From: Linyphia triangularis
Taxonomy: Eukaryota; Arthropoda; Arachnida; Araneae; Linyphiidae
NCBI GenBank assembly: GCA_963978545.1
Contig: OZ021732.1
Coordinates: 32,580,123 to 32,644,122 of the forward strand
Length of the DNA: 64,000 bases
Direction: 5' to 3'
Positions within the stretch are counted from its first letter, which is position 1; each line of letters opens with the position of its first letter. The position numbers and the translations under genes were made by a program. Shown piece by piece: positions 25,836 to 38,978 of this stretch. Under the pieces are notes generated by a model, which saw nothing but the letters and a program-made list of their open reading frames with translations, did not search any database and was not told the DNA's origin.

Positions 25836-28419
25836 AACAACAACACCATAATGCCAAGTACACTTTTTTTAATATTATTATTTCTTGAGTTTAATGGCTT
25901 TGCAGCGTGTGGTGAGTTTCTTCTCTTTCATATATTCTAAGAGCTAGTAATATTCTAAGTTTTATAATTTTAATTCCAATAGAAGTATATTAGAAGGAAG
26001 ATTCAAATTTTTCGAATTTTGCTCCCTATAGGGGATTCGGAGGGGAAAATCTCGATTTTTAGATTTTTTTCATTTGTATACATGTTAAACTTTACAAGCA
26101 TACCAAATTTTATAATTAACGTACCTTAGTGATTTGATGATCAATGAGTGAGTTTTGAATGGATTTCAAAATATGCCATTTTCGAATGTGATTATATCGA
26201 CAACCAATATAATTGGAGACTTGAAACTTAGGGGTCTTACTAAAGTGGCTAACAGTTACCAGTAAAAAAAAATTCAGCTATCAGTCATAATGTCATTCGC
26301 TTATATGAGAAGTCAAAGTATTGCTGAGTGGCTTCCGGTAAAAGAAAGCTGGTAGTGAACTTGGCGGGAAAACTTGGCTAGATTTTTTGTCGATAATAAC
26401 GATTTGTAGAAAATTTTGGATCTGAAACTAAAAGACCGCTTTTATACCCAATTTTATAGGTGTTTCAAAGGTCCCAATTTCGATCATCCAGTTGAACTGA
26501 AACTTGACCGGTAGATTCGTTGATGAGCTAGACCATTTCACGGAATCAATTTTTTTTTTTTTTTTTTTCCCCCCTTCTTAGTGATGCAACTCTATGAAAA
26601 CTCGATCTAAGCTCAAAATCGCTTACATAAGTTGTAATTTTAGTAAAAAGTTGATAATGCATATAAAGAATTTAAGTATAGTGATAAATTTGTTTTAAGG
26701 GTTAATTTGTAAATCTTCATATTAACTTCAATTTTGTATGTCCATTTATGTATTTGTAATAGGCAAATTTTCCGAGGGCTAATTAATCCATTTACCGTCA
26801 TCCAATCGACCTAAACTTAGCAGATGGACTATCTGTGGATAACAATGCATTCAATCAAGTTGTTGGGATTGTTTCTAAAAGGCAGATTTTCTTTGAAAAA
26901 AAAAACATCTGGTATCCTAAAAAAACCTAATAAAAGTGGAAAAAAACACCAAACTCAAAACTTTCTTGTAATAAGAAATCTTAAACATGATGAAAAGTTT
27001 TAGCTATTAAAATAATGATATGCATAAAAGCCAATTTCTAATTGCCGCCCTCAAATGTGGGCTTTCAGAAAGATTAAAACATTAAAATCTCCCACACAAG
27101 GAAAACATTCAAAAATACATATATTAACCAAACAATAGCTACTACAAACACTTCAGTTTCCTACAGTTAAAAAAAAAAAACAATAAAGATTTAAATTCTC
27201 GAAATGTTTCTCTACATTAAAATTGTTTGAAAAACAAAATCTATATTACTTTGGCTTTTCCATGAATTTGGAATTCCCTCTATAATTCGTGAGACCAGTC
27301 ATAAATAATAAACGTAAACATTGTTAAAATTCCTCTTAAGTGCACCCACCTCAAATAGAAGAAATGTTTAAGGGAGCAGAACTTAAATTTTAAAAATAAA
27401 CTTAAGTAGTATATATTTCAGACGAAATGCAGATGAGTGTGGTAATTAGAGGTTGGCCTTTTTTTAAACGTACCACTGTTTCTGTAGCTACAACTTTTCT
27501 TCATGTTTATGATTTTTTTTTTTTTTTATTTTTTTTTTTTATGATTTTTTATTGCAAGGAAGTTTTTTGGGTTTTTGAGGTTGGCTGTTTTTTCTACTTT
27601 CCAAAAGTTTTTTTGGTGTTATTTCAATTTTCATATTTATTTCAACATAAAACATGATAAAGTTTACTTTTAATAGTAAAGATTACTTGAACTCATTTGA
27701 TTGCATTGAGTTTTTAGCATCAAATAAAAAACGTAATTATCAAAAGTAATCTTTTTCGTTTAATGGCACTCTATGTAATGAAGATAAATATTCATAATTC
27801 GTGTATTTTTAAAGCATAGCAATGAGCATCAAATAGACAGAACAATCAAATCAAAATATAAAGGGCGTATACCAACCGTTATAGTAGTAATAAAAGAATC
27901 AGCTAAAAATGACTTACTTCTATTTATAAAGTTTGCATTAATGTTTTAGAAGCCAAATATATTTACACATATTAAAAAAAAAGCTTATAAACTTTCAAAA
28001 TATTGCGTTAAAACCATTTCAAAATTAACTTCCAAACCGAGTCAACAAAATGAATTGCATAATGCTCTGTTTAAAAATCAATTACCTTTCCATTTTAATT
28101 AAAAAGAACATCTGGCTACAATAATAAGAAACTTTTTAACTTTTTTTCATATTATTTATTAACATGAGTGTGCGTGTTTCTTTTTAAATGTTTTTCGCCT
28201 CTTTGAATATTGATAGTTGTTTTATTTTTACATCCCTTGTAAAGATAGGATATATGAATATAAAACTAAAAACACATAAGAGATGGAAATTGAAATGGCG
28301 TAGAATATTTTTGGGCCCCTCTTTCAAGTTTATACCGTCTTGAAAGCTTTTCCCTATACTTTCAATTTTTATCGGTTTTGTCCCCTTATTTCTTGGGGGC
28401 TAAATCCTGCAACTTATTT
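25836..28419. other. AT-rich DNA without recognisable gene
   Basis: No gene seen. It contains T/C runs at 26550-26574, an interrupted T tract at about 27510-27542, and a fragment at 26760-26850 related to 24740-24828 (both with gtcatccaat and aattaa(c/t)c). The 76-codon frame at 27427 is a product of T runs. Confidence 0.45.
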
Positions 28420-28570
28420 GTTTTCATTATTCACGTCGCTTCGAAACTTTCTCTTGTGAACTTTAATAATTCTGACAGTATCTTCCATCTGTAACAACCG
28501 AACGCCTTTCTTTGATTACTTTAGTTAGTGTATGTGGAAACGTTAATAGCCGCAGGCGATTTGTTTCGCT
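28420..28570 (-). repeat. Dispersed repeat R3 copy
   Basis: The reverse complement matches about 51300-51430. Shared words include attaacgtttccacataca, agagaaaggyg and tggaagat followed by attaaagttcaca. Function unknown. Confidence 0.5.
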
Positions 28571-29700
28571 GTTATAGTAAAGAAAGAGGTTACCAAGAAC
28601 AATTTGAACTGAAGTGAAGGAACGCACTTCTTTTGAAAGTAAGAACAGCTATTGTAAGTAACAAGTTTGTTTTTTATCTAAAGTAAAGGTATTTTTATTT
28701 GACTTTAACTGAATGGTCGATTCAATTACACGCTAAGCAATAAAGCCTAACATTTCATGTGTGTCACTAAGTACTTATTTTTTTCCTGTAATATATTTCT
28801 TGAAAGGAGTTTTTCTTCAAAACCACTTGCTTTACTTAATTCATATATATTCAGAAAACTTTAAATGATGTTTTAAAATGTCTCTGACATTTACTTTATA
28901 AATACTAAACAAAAAAAGAAAACTAGTTTAATAAAATGGAATCAAACTCGATAAATAATTTAAAAAGCACATTAAATAAAGGTGTGCTTAATGTCTGAGT
29001 TATCAAGACATTAAGCACAGTAATACAAGTAGAATTTGTAATCGTCGCTATCATATTTTATGATTTTATACAACACAATACACTATCGTCATCGAAATAA
29101 AAATTATTATGTAACGAACGGAAATTGTACCGGTAATTAAGATGTTACAACATTTTTGATTCTAAACACACCTAATATGTATCCCATATAATTGAATAAT
29201 TTTTTTTTTAATTCTTCATATATATTTATTGGTATTCTTCATCGTTCATTTATAACATCATACAATTTTGTTGGGTATAAAATTTATTCGGATTTTTAAA
29301 AGGTAAGAATTTATACTTTTTAGTTGCAATTATAATGACGAAAATATGAATACCTAGTGATTATCCTTAGAAAATGGACATGAGTAGTTTCAAAATAAAC
29401 AATTAAAATTGTAATTGCCAGTCTTGTTACAATTTTGGAAAAGTATAACGACTTGATCACTTTGTTTATTAAGGATGATTTAAACGCTCTCAGTACCTAG
29501 AGAGCTATCAGGTAAGTTGATTGGAAGGTCGCTGCCATATATTGATTGGAATACACGTTTTGCGTTCACACAATGCCAGCACTAGAAAAATCCAGATATT
29601 TAGCAAGTATTAGGTGCTTGTCGGTGGTCAAGGGAGAGCGCAGGTAATTTAAAGATGGGAGTTGATGCATCAGGAAGTGAAATAGTTTTAATACTGGAGC
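28571..29700. other. AT-rich left flank of the 18-kb insertion
   Basis: No gene recognised. The last 170 bases before the insertion are more GC-balanced and would join directly to sequence after 47720 in an empty site. Confidence 0.4.
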
Positions 29701-29708
29701 CACTAGCT
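29701..29708 (+). repeat. 8-bp target-site duplication, left
   Basis: The word cactagct abuts the terminus at 29709 and is repeated exactly at 47713-47720. Eight bases is the duplication size of hAT-superfamily elements. Confidence 0.8.
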
Positions 29709-29745
29709 CAGGGGCGGATTTAGAGGTCAATCAAGGGGGGTGCGA
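29709..29745 (+). repeat. Left terminal inverted repeat
   Basis: Imperfect inverted copy of 47680-47712. The first 15 bases differ at one position, and a 4-base gap precedes the shared ggggggtgcga word. Confidence 0.75.
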
Positions 29746-30234
29746 TTATGACCATGAGTGTTTACATTGGCGGTGATAGTTTGTTAACTTGGGGGACAAG
29801 GAGGAGGGGTATCATCAAGGGTTCAATGAAAGATAAAAATTAGAGGGTTTAACTATCCTCTTTTGCGCCCCATATAAAAATTTACCCCGAAAATGTAATA
29901 CAAAATAAAATTATAAATATTTAGTATTTTTTATCAGAGGAAAGTATTTAAGAGTGCAAAAAGATATCTTATGCAGATCAGGTGAAGTGTAAAAAGTTCA
30001 ACAACCCTGAAAATTCAACTTTTTTTATACAAGTTAATTTACCAATATATTCAACATCATAAATCTTTTAATGCAGAAAAAGACGGCAGATCTTTTAAAA
30101 ACTTAAAACAACACTGCAGGTACGCAAAACTCTTTATTTATAAGGTTTTAATAATTTCCGAAGTTAAATAAGGTTTTTCAACTCAGTTTGACATCACATT
30201 AGTAAATTAAAATATAAGTTACATAAACTTGAGA

Positions 30235-30875
30235 CTATACACTATAACTGTACACTATAATATTTATCATTGTATTCAAATTTGATATGGTATGATTTAC
30301 TGTTTCCATATTTTTCTTCATTTAAATGAAAATGGAGAATTTGGCGATATTTTTGGCAATAATTTTTACATGGTATAAGAAAAAACTCCGAAACGGCGAA
30401 ATTGGTGATGATATTCAACAGACATTACACTGTCCTTTTTTGTGCGAAAAACAGAAAAATATCAATCGTTGATAGACGATGCTCAAGGGCAAAGAGCTCT
30501 GTTTTAAAGACACTCGTTTTTCAAATTTTTACGCTATTATCAGATTTCTACGGGAATTCCGGATGTGGGGACGATTAAAACTCCTTAAGAGGCATTAGAT
30601 TCTTGATTTCACCCTTATGAGAATGCGCAACCTTAATCGTAGGTCCCATGGCTATTACTAACCCGTACACTAAATTTGAATACTGTACGTCAATTCGTTT
30701 AGGAGTTATGCTTACCACATAGACATTTTAACTAGACTACTTTTTTGGAATCAGGATGTTTCAAACCTAAGAAAATGGTAAGGGGGAGGGGGGGGGGTAA
30801 TCGATTTTTTTTTTTATTGACTGCTGTACACTTTCATTGCCCTACGTAAACATATGGGTGATTGAAAGTAAAAGC
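30235..30875 (-). repeat. Dispersed repeat R2, copy inside the 18-kb element
   Basis: The reverse complement aligns with most of 20475-21235. Shared words include cctgattccaaaaaagtag, aaatttagtgtacgggtt, gggacctacgattaaggtt and tgagcatcgtctatcaacga. It is an old insertion or a captured segment. Confidence 0.55.
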
Positions 30876-30917
30876 GTGTTTGACTACGATTCTCAATATT
30901 TTGAAAAGAAGTACAAA

Positions 30918-31230
30918 ACAACATGGAATTCACTTTAAACTGTTAAGGATAAACAACTTTTTTATAATTTAAGAAAGTAATTTTGTTTGACATTGTTAAA
31001 GGGTTTTTATGATTTTGAAATATGAAAGGGTGCATATACAATGCTTATTCCAGCAAAATCAGTTAATTTTTATAAGAATGAAATACTTCGAATCATTCGG
31101 ACAAAAATGAAATATTTAAACATTTTTGGGAAAAAAAACAAATATATAAACAAATATTGTTAATGAAATATCACATTTTGTGAAATAAGAAATAAAATTA
31201 AAAAAAGAAAAAAAATCTTATTAAGGTTTA
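30918..31230 (+). repeat. Direct repeat flanking the palindrome, left copy
   Basis: Matches 46236-46642 in the same orientation, for example cactttaaactgttaaggat, taagaaagtaattttgtttg and gaaagggtgcatatacaatg. The right copy has about 90 extra bases. Divergence is considerable. No TG/CA ends, primer-binding site or retroelement genes, so I do not call it an LTR. Confidence 0.6.
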
Positions 31231-32565
31231 GTTACCTTAACACTATACATATTGATTCACTAAGACTGCTTTAACTAAATAAATATATATTTGAACTTTA
31301 GAGTAAAAAAGAAAAGAGTGAGTGCGTTGACCTCAATGTGTGTGTACAGTTTTTTAATAAAAAAAATTGTATTCGAATACAAGATAGTTTTTATTATGGT
31401 TCTCACAAGATTTTTTTTCTTTTCTTATTTATCATGTAAACTTTCTTTTCTTTTTATTGGTTAAATACGCATCAACAATATTAGTATCAAAATCTACAAA
31501 GATTTTCTATATTAATCCAGAATAAATTTCTTTTAAAATTTTAATATAATTCTGATTTGGTTAGAAGATTACTAATTTCAAACTGTATGTGTGCTTTATT
31601 TATGACAGCATCGAAAGTTTTTTATGTGAAGGCGGGCCATAGTTAAACTGGTGTGGTTTAGATCAGTCCGGAGTCTGTAGAAATTAGTAAATCTTTTTGA
31701 AATTGTGTATTAGTACTGCTGGGAAAATCTGGAAACATTTTATAAACATTATCATGAAAATTTTGAAATGAAAACTTAAAGAAATAACTGTTCGGATTTT
31801 TGATAATTACGCTTCAAGAACAACAATATATTTAAAACTTCATTGGATTGATTTCATTTTGTTTTAATATTTCATTTATAAGGAATAGCATGTAAAGCTA
31901 ATAGCCATATAAACCCTTTTTACCTTAAAGTTTTATATTTTCCTTTAGTTGTAAAAATTCTCTAAATAGATGGATTTTAATTATACCCAACCTGTACTAG
32001 TTTCGATATTGGTTTAACATAACTGTATGTTTTCTCTTACAAATATGATTTACAGAGAATTTAAATTAAGAAAATATACTAAAAGCCCATCTTAAACCGT
32101 CAACACACAAATCCTCATACTAAAAATAAAGGGGAAAAAAAAGACTAATACAGAATCAAGAATAATACAGAATATAACTGCAAGATAATGCACCGGGACA
32201 ACTTTAGATTCTAATTAATTTGTTTACCAAGCAGTTAACATATGCCAGATGGTCTTTCAAGAGGAAAATGGACTTCATTTGCATCTTAAATAAGAGAAAC
32301 CTCGGAAAACTTTTAGGAAATAGCTCAACAATCGACACCAGATTACTAGTCAAAATTTCTAAAGTGTTTACTCAATCTGAAAAAAGGACAGTCCTGGGCC
32401 ATAAGGTGGAGCTGTGGAGCAACCTTGATGGAATGAGACCCCAGTTGTGGCCATTTCGCGTTAAAATGCTTGCTTGCGATTGGTCGGATTTAAACACGTG
32501 ACTAAATGGACGATTGAGATTGGCTACACAGTTTAGTAAGATAGTTTTCTGCAAAATTTAAGGTA

Positions 32566-32583
32566 GTGGCGCCATCTAGGGGG
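32566..32583 (-). promoter_or_regulatory. CTCF-like motif, left arm
   Basis: On the minus strand this reads cccctagatggcgccac, close to the CTCF core (CCNSTAGRKGGCGC). An E-box CACGTG (32495-32500) and two reversed CCAAT words lie within 80 bp. The mirror copy is at 45872-45888. Binding is inferred only. Confidence 0.4.
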
Positions 32584-33345
32584 GAATTTAAGAGTCATTT
32601 ACATTAAATTTCTAAGATTAGAGATATATGCAAATAAAAAAAAATCTTAACACGACTTTTAAGTTTAATAAAAGTAAAGGCCTTTTGCTAAGGGTCTAAA
32701 GAACCCTAACCCCGAGCTACACGTGACATTTCAATATTTTACCAAACAATTGTTAAAATATCGACTATCGGACGTTGCCTTCATGGGAACTCATCTACCC
32801 ACCCCCCCTTCCCTAACCAATTTTGAATAAGCTAATTTGAAATACTTTAGAAAATGTTAATTATTTTTAAGCTAAATTTTAAAAGTGAGGACCCACCTCC
32901 GGCCCGATACCTCTTTTAGGAAGAATTGGTACCGCCTCACTCCTCCCTATAAAAAGAAAAAAACTTATTCCAAAGAACGTATATTTCTTTGAAATATGAA
33001 ATCACTAACCAACCATTCAATACTGAATTTCATGAAAATTTTAGTCTGTCTAAACATTTTTTCATGAAAATTTTAGTTTTGAAACAAATTATTTAAACAC
33101 TAATGTAAAAAAAAAAATTATTTTTAATAGAAATTTTTACTAATATCTAGTTGTATGTAGCTTTTTCCGAAAAAACTTAATGAATTTCAAGAAAAATTTA
33201 ACGTACCCTTAACAGTTTTCATGAAAATTGTAATTTTGATACAAACAAATTTAACTTTAGTGTTACAGTTTACTCTTCATACAAATGTGCAGAAATATTT
33301 TAATTTTTTTAACTAGCATATCTTTCTTTATGATGTTATTACCAA

Positions 33346-33570
33346 TGACTCCCAACGGCTCCCAATTGGCTCTCAATGGCTCCCAATACCTGTTAAATGC
33401 TCCCTAACTGATCCCAATACCCGCTAAATGCTCCCTAACTGCTCCCAATACCTGTTAAATGCTTCCTAACTGCTCCCAATACATGTTAAATGTTCTCAAT
33501 ACCTGTTAAATGCTCCCTAAATGCTCCGAATACCTGCTAAATGCTCCCTAACTACTCCCAATGGCTCTTG
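33346..33570 (+). repeat. 31-bp minisatellite, left arm
   Basis: About seven degenerate copies of a unit containing gctcccaatacctgttaaatg followed by ctccctaact (units of about 31 bp). Some units are shortened. Confidence 0.85.
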
Positions 33571-33732
33571 AGTCCCGATAGTTGAGCTTTACCCCAATAA
33601 ACTTGTTAGAAATTAATCTGTCTATGTTAGTTATATTAATCAAGATAGTTTTTATTGTACAATGATACTTACTTAAGTTGATGAATAGCAACACAGAACT
33701 AGCTGCTAATGCTGAATAGAGATCTGATAACT

Positions 33733-35580
33733 GATTTTGGATACTCTAATGCCTAAATAAGAGAGAAAAAGTAACATATTTGAACATCTTACAACTAAGA
33801 ATTCAAAAATGAACGTGAAAATTTACTTTACGAATAAACATCATGTCTTTAAAATGTGTACGAATATCACTAAATAAGTTTAAAAAGTAACATACTTAAA
33901 CTCTCTACGATAAAAAACTTTAACAAATTTTACTTTACACATAAAAATCACTTTAAAATGTGTAAAAATATCGCTAAATAAGAGAAAAAATAACTTACTT
34001 AAAATTTCTAAGATAAATATTCAACCTTTACGCGAAAATTCCCTTCATATATAAAAATCACGACTTTAAAATATGACATGCAAGAGAAAAGTATAATACT
34101 TAAACTTTCTACGACTAATAACTTTAACATTTACGTAAAATTTTACTTTACACTTAAAAATCCCGACTTTAAAATATGTAGAAATATCGCTAAATAAAAG
34201 AAGAAAAATTACATACTTAAACTTTGTACGACAAATAACTTTGATATTAACGTAAAAATTTACTTCACATATAAAAATCCCGACTTTAAAATGTGACGTG
34301 AAAGAAAAATTAGCATACTTAAAATTTCTACGACAAATAACTTTAATCTTTAAGCGAAAATTTACTACATACATAAAAATCATTTCTTTTAAAATATGTA
34401 AAAATATTGCCGAATAAAAGAAAAAAGTAACATACTTAAACTTTGTACGACAAATAACTTGAACATTAACGTAAAAATTTACTTCACATATAGAAATCAC
34501 GACATTAAAATGTGACATGTAAGAAGAATTAGCATACTTAAAATTGCTATGATAAATAATTTTAACATTTGCGTGAAAATTTACTACATATATAAAAATC
34601 ATGTCTTTAAAATATCGCTAAATAAAAGAAAAAAGTAACATATTTAAACTTTCTACGACAAATAACTTTAACATTAACGCAAAAATTTACTTTACACATA
34701 AAAATCACGACTTTAAATTTGACATGTAGGATGAAAGTATAACATACCTAAAATTTCTACGACAAAGAATTCAAACATTGCCATTCATGTCTTTAAAATG
34801 TATAATAACAACTCTAACTTTTAGAAAAAAGAAACACTAAACATTTGCATGCAAAGAATTTAAAATTGAACGTGAAAATTAACTTTACATGTACAATCAT
34901 ACTCTTATATCAACGATAAATAAGATAAAAAAGAAGCTCTAAAAATTTATAAGGCAAAGAATTTAAATAATACGCGAAAATTTACCTCACATATAAAAAT
35001 TATGTCTTTCAAATGTGTAAGAATAACGCTAAATTAGAGAAAAGGAAATACTATAAATTTATAATTTAAGGAATTGAAACAATACGCGAAAATTTATTTC
35101 ACACATAACATTTTTATCTTTAAAATGTGTAAGAATAATGCTAAATTAGAGAAGAAGAAAAATATAACATACTTAAACTTTCTTCGACAAAAATTTAAAC
35201 AATACGCGAAATTTTCATACACAATTATTTTCTTAGGTTAATGTTAAATAATAGGAAATTTAACAGAATAAAAATTTCAAAGATAAAGAATTTTAACCTT
35301 TACATGAAAATTTACTTCACATATAAATATCATGTTTTTAAACTTTAACGTGACAATTTACTTCTCATATACAATTAAACTCTTAGGTTAATGTTAAATA
35401 AAAGAAAAAGTAACATACTCAAAAATTTCTAAGATAAGCATAACGTAAAAATTTCGTATCATGTGTTTAAATGTAACATATAAGAGAAAAAAATACTAAC
35501 ATACTTGAACTTTCTATAGCAAAGAATTTAAGCGTTAGCGTAAAAATTTACTTTACATATAAAATTCGCGTCTTTAAACG
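33733..35580 (-). repeat. Satellite-like tandem array, left arm
   Basis: Units of about 100-118 bp alternate in length, giving a ~220-bp dimer. Landmarks recur in order: acttaaacttt(c/g)tacgac, aaataactttaac, gtaaaaatttactt, cacataaaaatca and ctttaaaatgtg. At 34066-34602 one minus-strand frame stays open for 178 codons across several units because unit lengths are near multiples of three. The repeat-coded FKVGIF(I/K)C(E/K)V(N/K)FYVN pattern looks fortuitous. Confidence 0.9.
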
Positions 35581-35587
35581 GGATGAT

Positions 35588-35850
35588 AAGCATGTGACGG
35601 TAATTAGCCAATCAGGTTAGCGGTAGGTGATACGCCACTTGCCGGCATTTTTAGACCGGAGGATGAGTCACGCTAAAACTTGTTCAAACAGGTCGGGAGA
35701 CTTGTACAGCAAGAACAGCAGCATCGACGCGCAAGCAGCGGGTGATGCTGTGATGTGTCAGCAGGTCTTTGAGATTATCGTTTTCCTACTTTGCCTTTTT
35801 CATAATGAAATGTTTGTGAAAACTTGGAATGAATGAAGTGGATTTCAAAG
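35588..35850 (+). promoter_or_regulatory. GC-richer CCAAT/AP-1 island, left arm
   Basis: A compositional island between the satellite array and AT-rich DNA, conserved in every arm copy present. It has AGCCAATCAG (35606-35615) and TGAGTCA (35664-35670). A 69-codon open frame here opens with GTG; its first ATG is at 35663 (MSHAKTCSNRSGDLYSKN). Changes between copies (L to S, S to W, S to N, L to R, against three silent) show no sign of protein constraint. I therefore favour a promoter or noncoding-RNA element. The same two motif words occur upstream of the AlkB-like gene. Confidence 0.4.
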
Positions 35851-38340
35851 ACACATTAGTAAGTGAATGTAGAATTTGCATGGACTTTCTTCCAAAAAGT
35901 ATGATTCACTTGGAGAATTTAAGATCATTTCTACTTGAAAACTTTTCTATTATCTAAAACATTGAATATTGTTCAAACTCAGTGGGATTATATGCTACAA
36001 TACGGGTAAAACTTAACAAAATTGTTACATAGAAGAAAAATAGTAAGAGATTTAAAATAAATACTAGTTATAGATACTCCAAAGAAAAAATTTCTCCTAC
36101 TTTTCAATCGGAAAATCAATACAAGTTGGAAATTTATGTTACTTCAAGAAAGACTTAGACAATTTACATTGTAATAATATATGTTAAGGTGTCGTATTAA
36201 CTCGTGCAATACATGCTGACTAAGGTTTATTTTACTTATCAATCTAAGAAAGGTGAATTGGGGGAAAATATTAAATAAATTGTAGATATTAAATACATTG
36301 TAGATATGCATTCAAGTTTTGAAAATCGCCTGCAAGACTTTTAAAACATCTTAAGATAATTTGAAAGAAACTTGCGAATTATATGTAAACTACATAACTT
36401 TTTATACTCTGAAAGGAAATCACAAGTAATTTAGTTAACTTTTTTCATGGTAACACTCATATTCAATGACATGTTTTTAACCTTCTTTACATGATAATAG
36501 TTATAAATTTTTTCAATCTCAGATGCGATATACTATTATTTCTAACATATATGTTACGAATTGTGTAGAGTTCATAAAAGAGTATATGCAAATCACCAAT
36601 CAGAAACATAAAAATCTGACATCATTCAAACTAAAATAATAAGATATTTTCCTTAGCGGAAATAGTTAACTACTCATGTGATGGAATATACTTAGAAAAT
36701 TTAAATACTGAAAAAAGTTTGCTACGCAAACTTAAAGAATATTTTTTTTTCTTGTAAAAAACTAAACTAGCATAAATTTGAAAAATGTAGAGTTTGTTAC
36801 TAGGTAAAATTGAACATCTTCTGGACAAACTAAATTATACGTGATTTTTTTTTTTTTTTTTTTTTTTTATTTGAGAGGTGCTGACAATATATCATTAATA
36901 TAGATATTTTTAACTTCCACCCATAATTTCTAAATAACTTATACATAAATTTCAGAAAACTGAAACGGAATGTGTTTTACAAGACGCTTATTTTGTAAGA
37001 TGAATATTCAATATCAATATAACTGGAGCAAAGTTCATTCCGGAAAAAACTTGTAAAATATACTTATATTTTGAAAATAGTTTGAAATATCCTTTTAAAT
37101 TTATGAATGCTCGCTTTCGAAAGACACAAATAAAACTGATATTACTCATGATAATTAACACATGCCTAACATTAGTCAAACAAAGTGAAATTTTTATTGC
37201 TTGTGACCGATAACTTTTCAGTGAAGCAGAACTTACATAGGAAATTTGTGCAAACTTTTTCAACTTTTAAACCAAGTATCATGTAAAATTATAAATTACA
37301 ATAGGAAATAGCATACTTCAGAATCGGAACAAGTCTTGTAGTTAAGCTAAATTTATTTCTCAAGGAATTGAAAGCATACCAGAGAAGTCCTTATCATTTC
37401 GCATCTTTTCTCATGTTGCAAGAAGACATACTTTGTAAAAGATCGTCGTAGCACTTAACAAAAATCAGTAAAAATAAATATATTTTCTATGGCAAAGATA
37501 AAACTTCACAACTTAATTACTGAAATTTAGCTAAGTTGCATATGGTTTATTCACATAACTCGCATATGTTTCGAATGTTGAAATATATTTGTCAGTTGAA
37601 ATCAAACTCATCGAAAATAAATGCTATCTACATTTTCAAGTCGGAAATTACTATTAAATAAACTTTACATGTAAAACATCGTCATGTTAAAAAGAAAAAT
37701 ATACAAAAATGTAAATGATAATTTTACTGTTGGTACATAAATGATGAATAATTTATGATTTTATTCTAGGCAAACGTTTTATTGTCTAACAGAGAACTTA
37801 AACTTTAGCAGAAAAACGAAAAAAATACAATTTTTATATCCTATCATGCTTGTCGAAAATTGAATTTATTAGCTGTTGTAATAGCTTTTTATTGTCCAAA
37901 TTTCTATAGTTTTTCTTCCCAGTGACATAAAATTAAGTTCATGTGTAATGAGTAGGTATTTTTTTTTTATGAATCTTATAAATTTAATGAAATTATTATG
38001 ACCTAAGAGATTGAGTGAACTGAATAAATCAATGATGTAAATTTAAACAGTGACTTGAACTGATACATACTATAACTGTAAAGAAGTATAACAAAATGAT
38101 AGATGAAGTGAAAATAGAAGTTGAGTGAAATGTGTTGAAAAAAGTTGAAGACGACAAGAAATTCGTAAATGAGAATTATCATTGACTTATATTAACTTCG
38201 TTTTTCTTGCTTATGACAAGAAAATACACTATTTCTTATTAAGAACCAACTTGATATCTTATCATAGAATGACAGTGATGAAATATCTATACATTAAAAA
38301 AAAAATACCAAACTAAGACATAGCAAATTTCTTGAAATTC

Positions 38341-38544
38341 ATGTATAATGTGAGAAGTTTTACTGGAAATATAGAAGATACAACATTGAAAGATGTGAAT
38401 GTTTCGAAGTACTTTATCAGAAATAAAAAAATTAAAAATGCGCTGAGGTCTGCTATGAAAAATTTTAGGAGAAAGTTTAAACAAAATTTAAAATCAAACA
38501 TGCTTTTAAGTGGGAAAACATATATTAAAACTATAGCACATTAA
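38341..38544 (+). CDS. Small lysine-rich ORF, left arm (doubtful)
   Basis: An ATG-started frame of 67 codons, MYNVRSFTGNIEDTTLKDVN at the start, with a basic middle (AMKNFRRKFKQNLK). The identical frame is in the mirror arm. In palindrome 2 the left arm breaks off mid-frame. In its right arm an A-run change introduces a frameshift and stop. No domain recognised, and no sign of selection. Confidence 0.2.
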   Translation: MYNVRSFTGNIEDTTLKDVNVSKYFIRNKKIKNALRSAMKNFRRKFKQNLKSNMLLSGKTYIKTIAH

Positions 38545-38978
38545 ACAATTTATATTATGTCATCTCAGTTGTATCAAACTGAATAACATGAAAAACAACC
38601 ACAAACTGAATAAACATGAAAATTATCAATATATGTGGAAAAGTTTCCTTTTTTCACATATAAAAAAAAATAACACATTGACATACGTTAAGATCACGAA
38701 ACATACGTAATCCATATACCGATAAGAGCAACCAATGTTGCTGGGAGATATTCACGTGATGGTCAATATCCCATGAATAAATTGATTGATTGAATTTCTA
38801 ATGCTAATTCCAATAGTATTCCACGTTACTTCAACTTTATATGTTACACAATAGCTATATTTATTTTTCCAATATATTGACTTTCGAAAAATCATCCTTC
38901 AATATAAGAATGATCATAGTAAGAATAAAAGAAAAGATACTAAGCATTGATTTAAAGTGTATTTATTTCGACTTAGCA

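Larger units (their letters stand above)
32382..38978 (+). repeat. Palindrome 1, left arm (6.6 kb)
   Basis: Inverted copy of 39479-46072; paired positions sum to 78454-78457 from end to end, so the arms differ by only a few net indels. By eye differences are rare, about one per hundred bases. One is a 7-base deletion near 36480 in this arm, another a longer T run at 36845-36868 than its A-run partner near 41590. From outside in it holds a CTCF-like motif, a minisatellite, a satellite array, a GC-richer island, then about 3 kb of AT-rich DNA. No convincing gene. Confidence 0.95.

Noticed and set aside
32220..32554. Frames on both strands around 32.2-32.55 kb
   Set aside because: The longer one starts with TTG and crosses the palindrome edge; neither has motifs.
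34066..34602. 178-codon minus-strand frame as a real repeat protein
   Set aside because: It is produced by tandem satellite units with lengths near multiples of three. The palindrome 2 copy has no such frame.
36988..37263. 91-codon frame repeated in four arms as a conserved gene
   Set aside because: It opens with TTG; the first ATG leaves about 50 codons. Its recurrence follows from the palindromes, and a one-base deletion shifts its end in palindrome 2.
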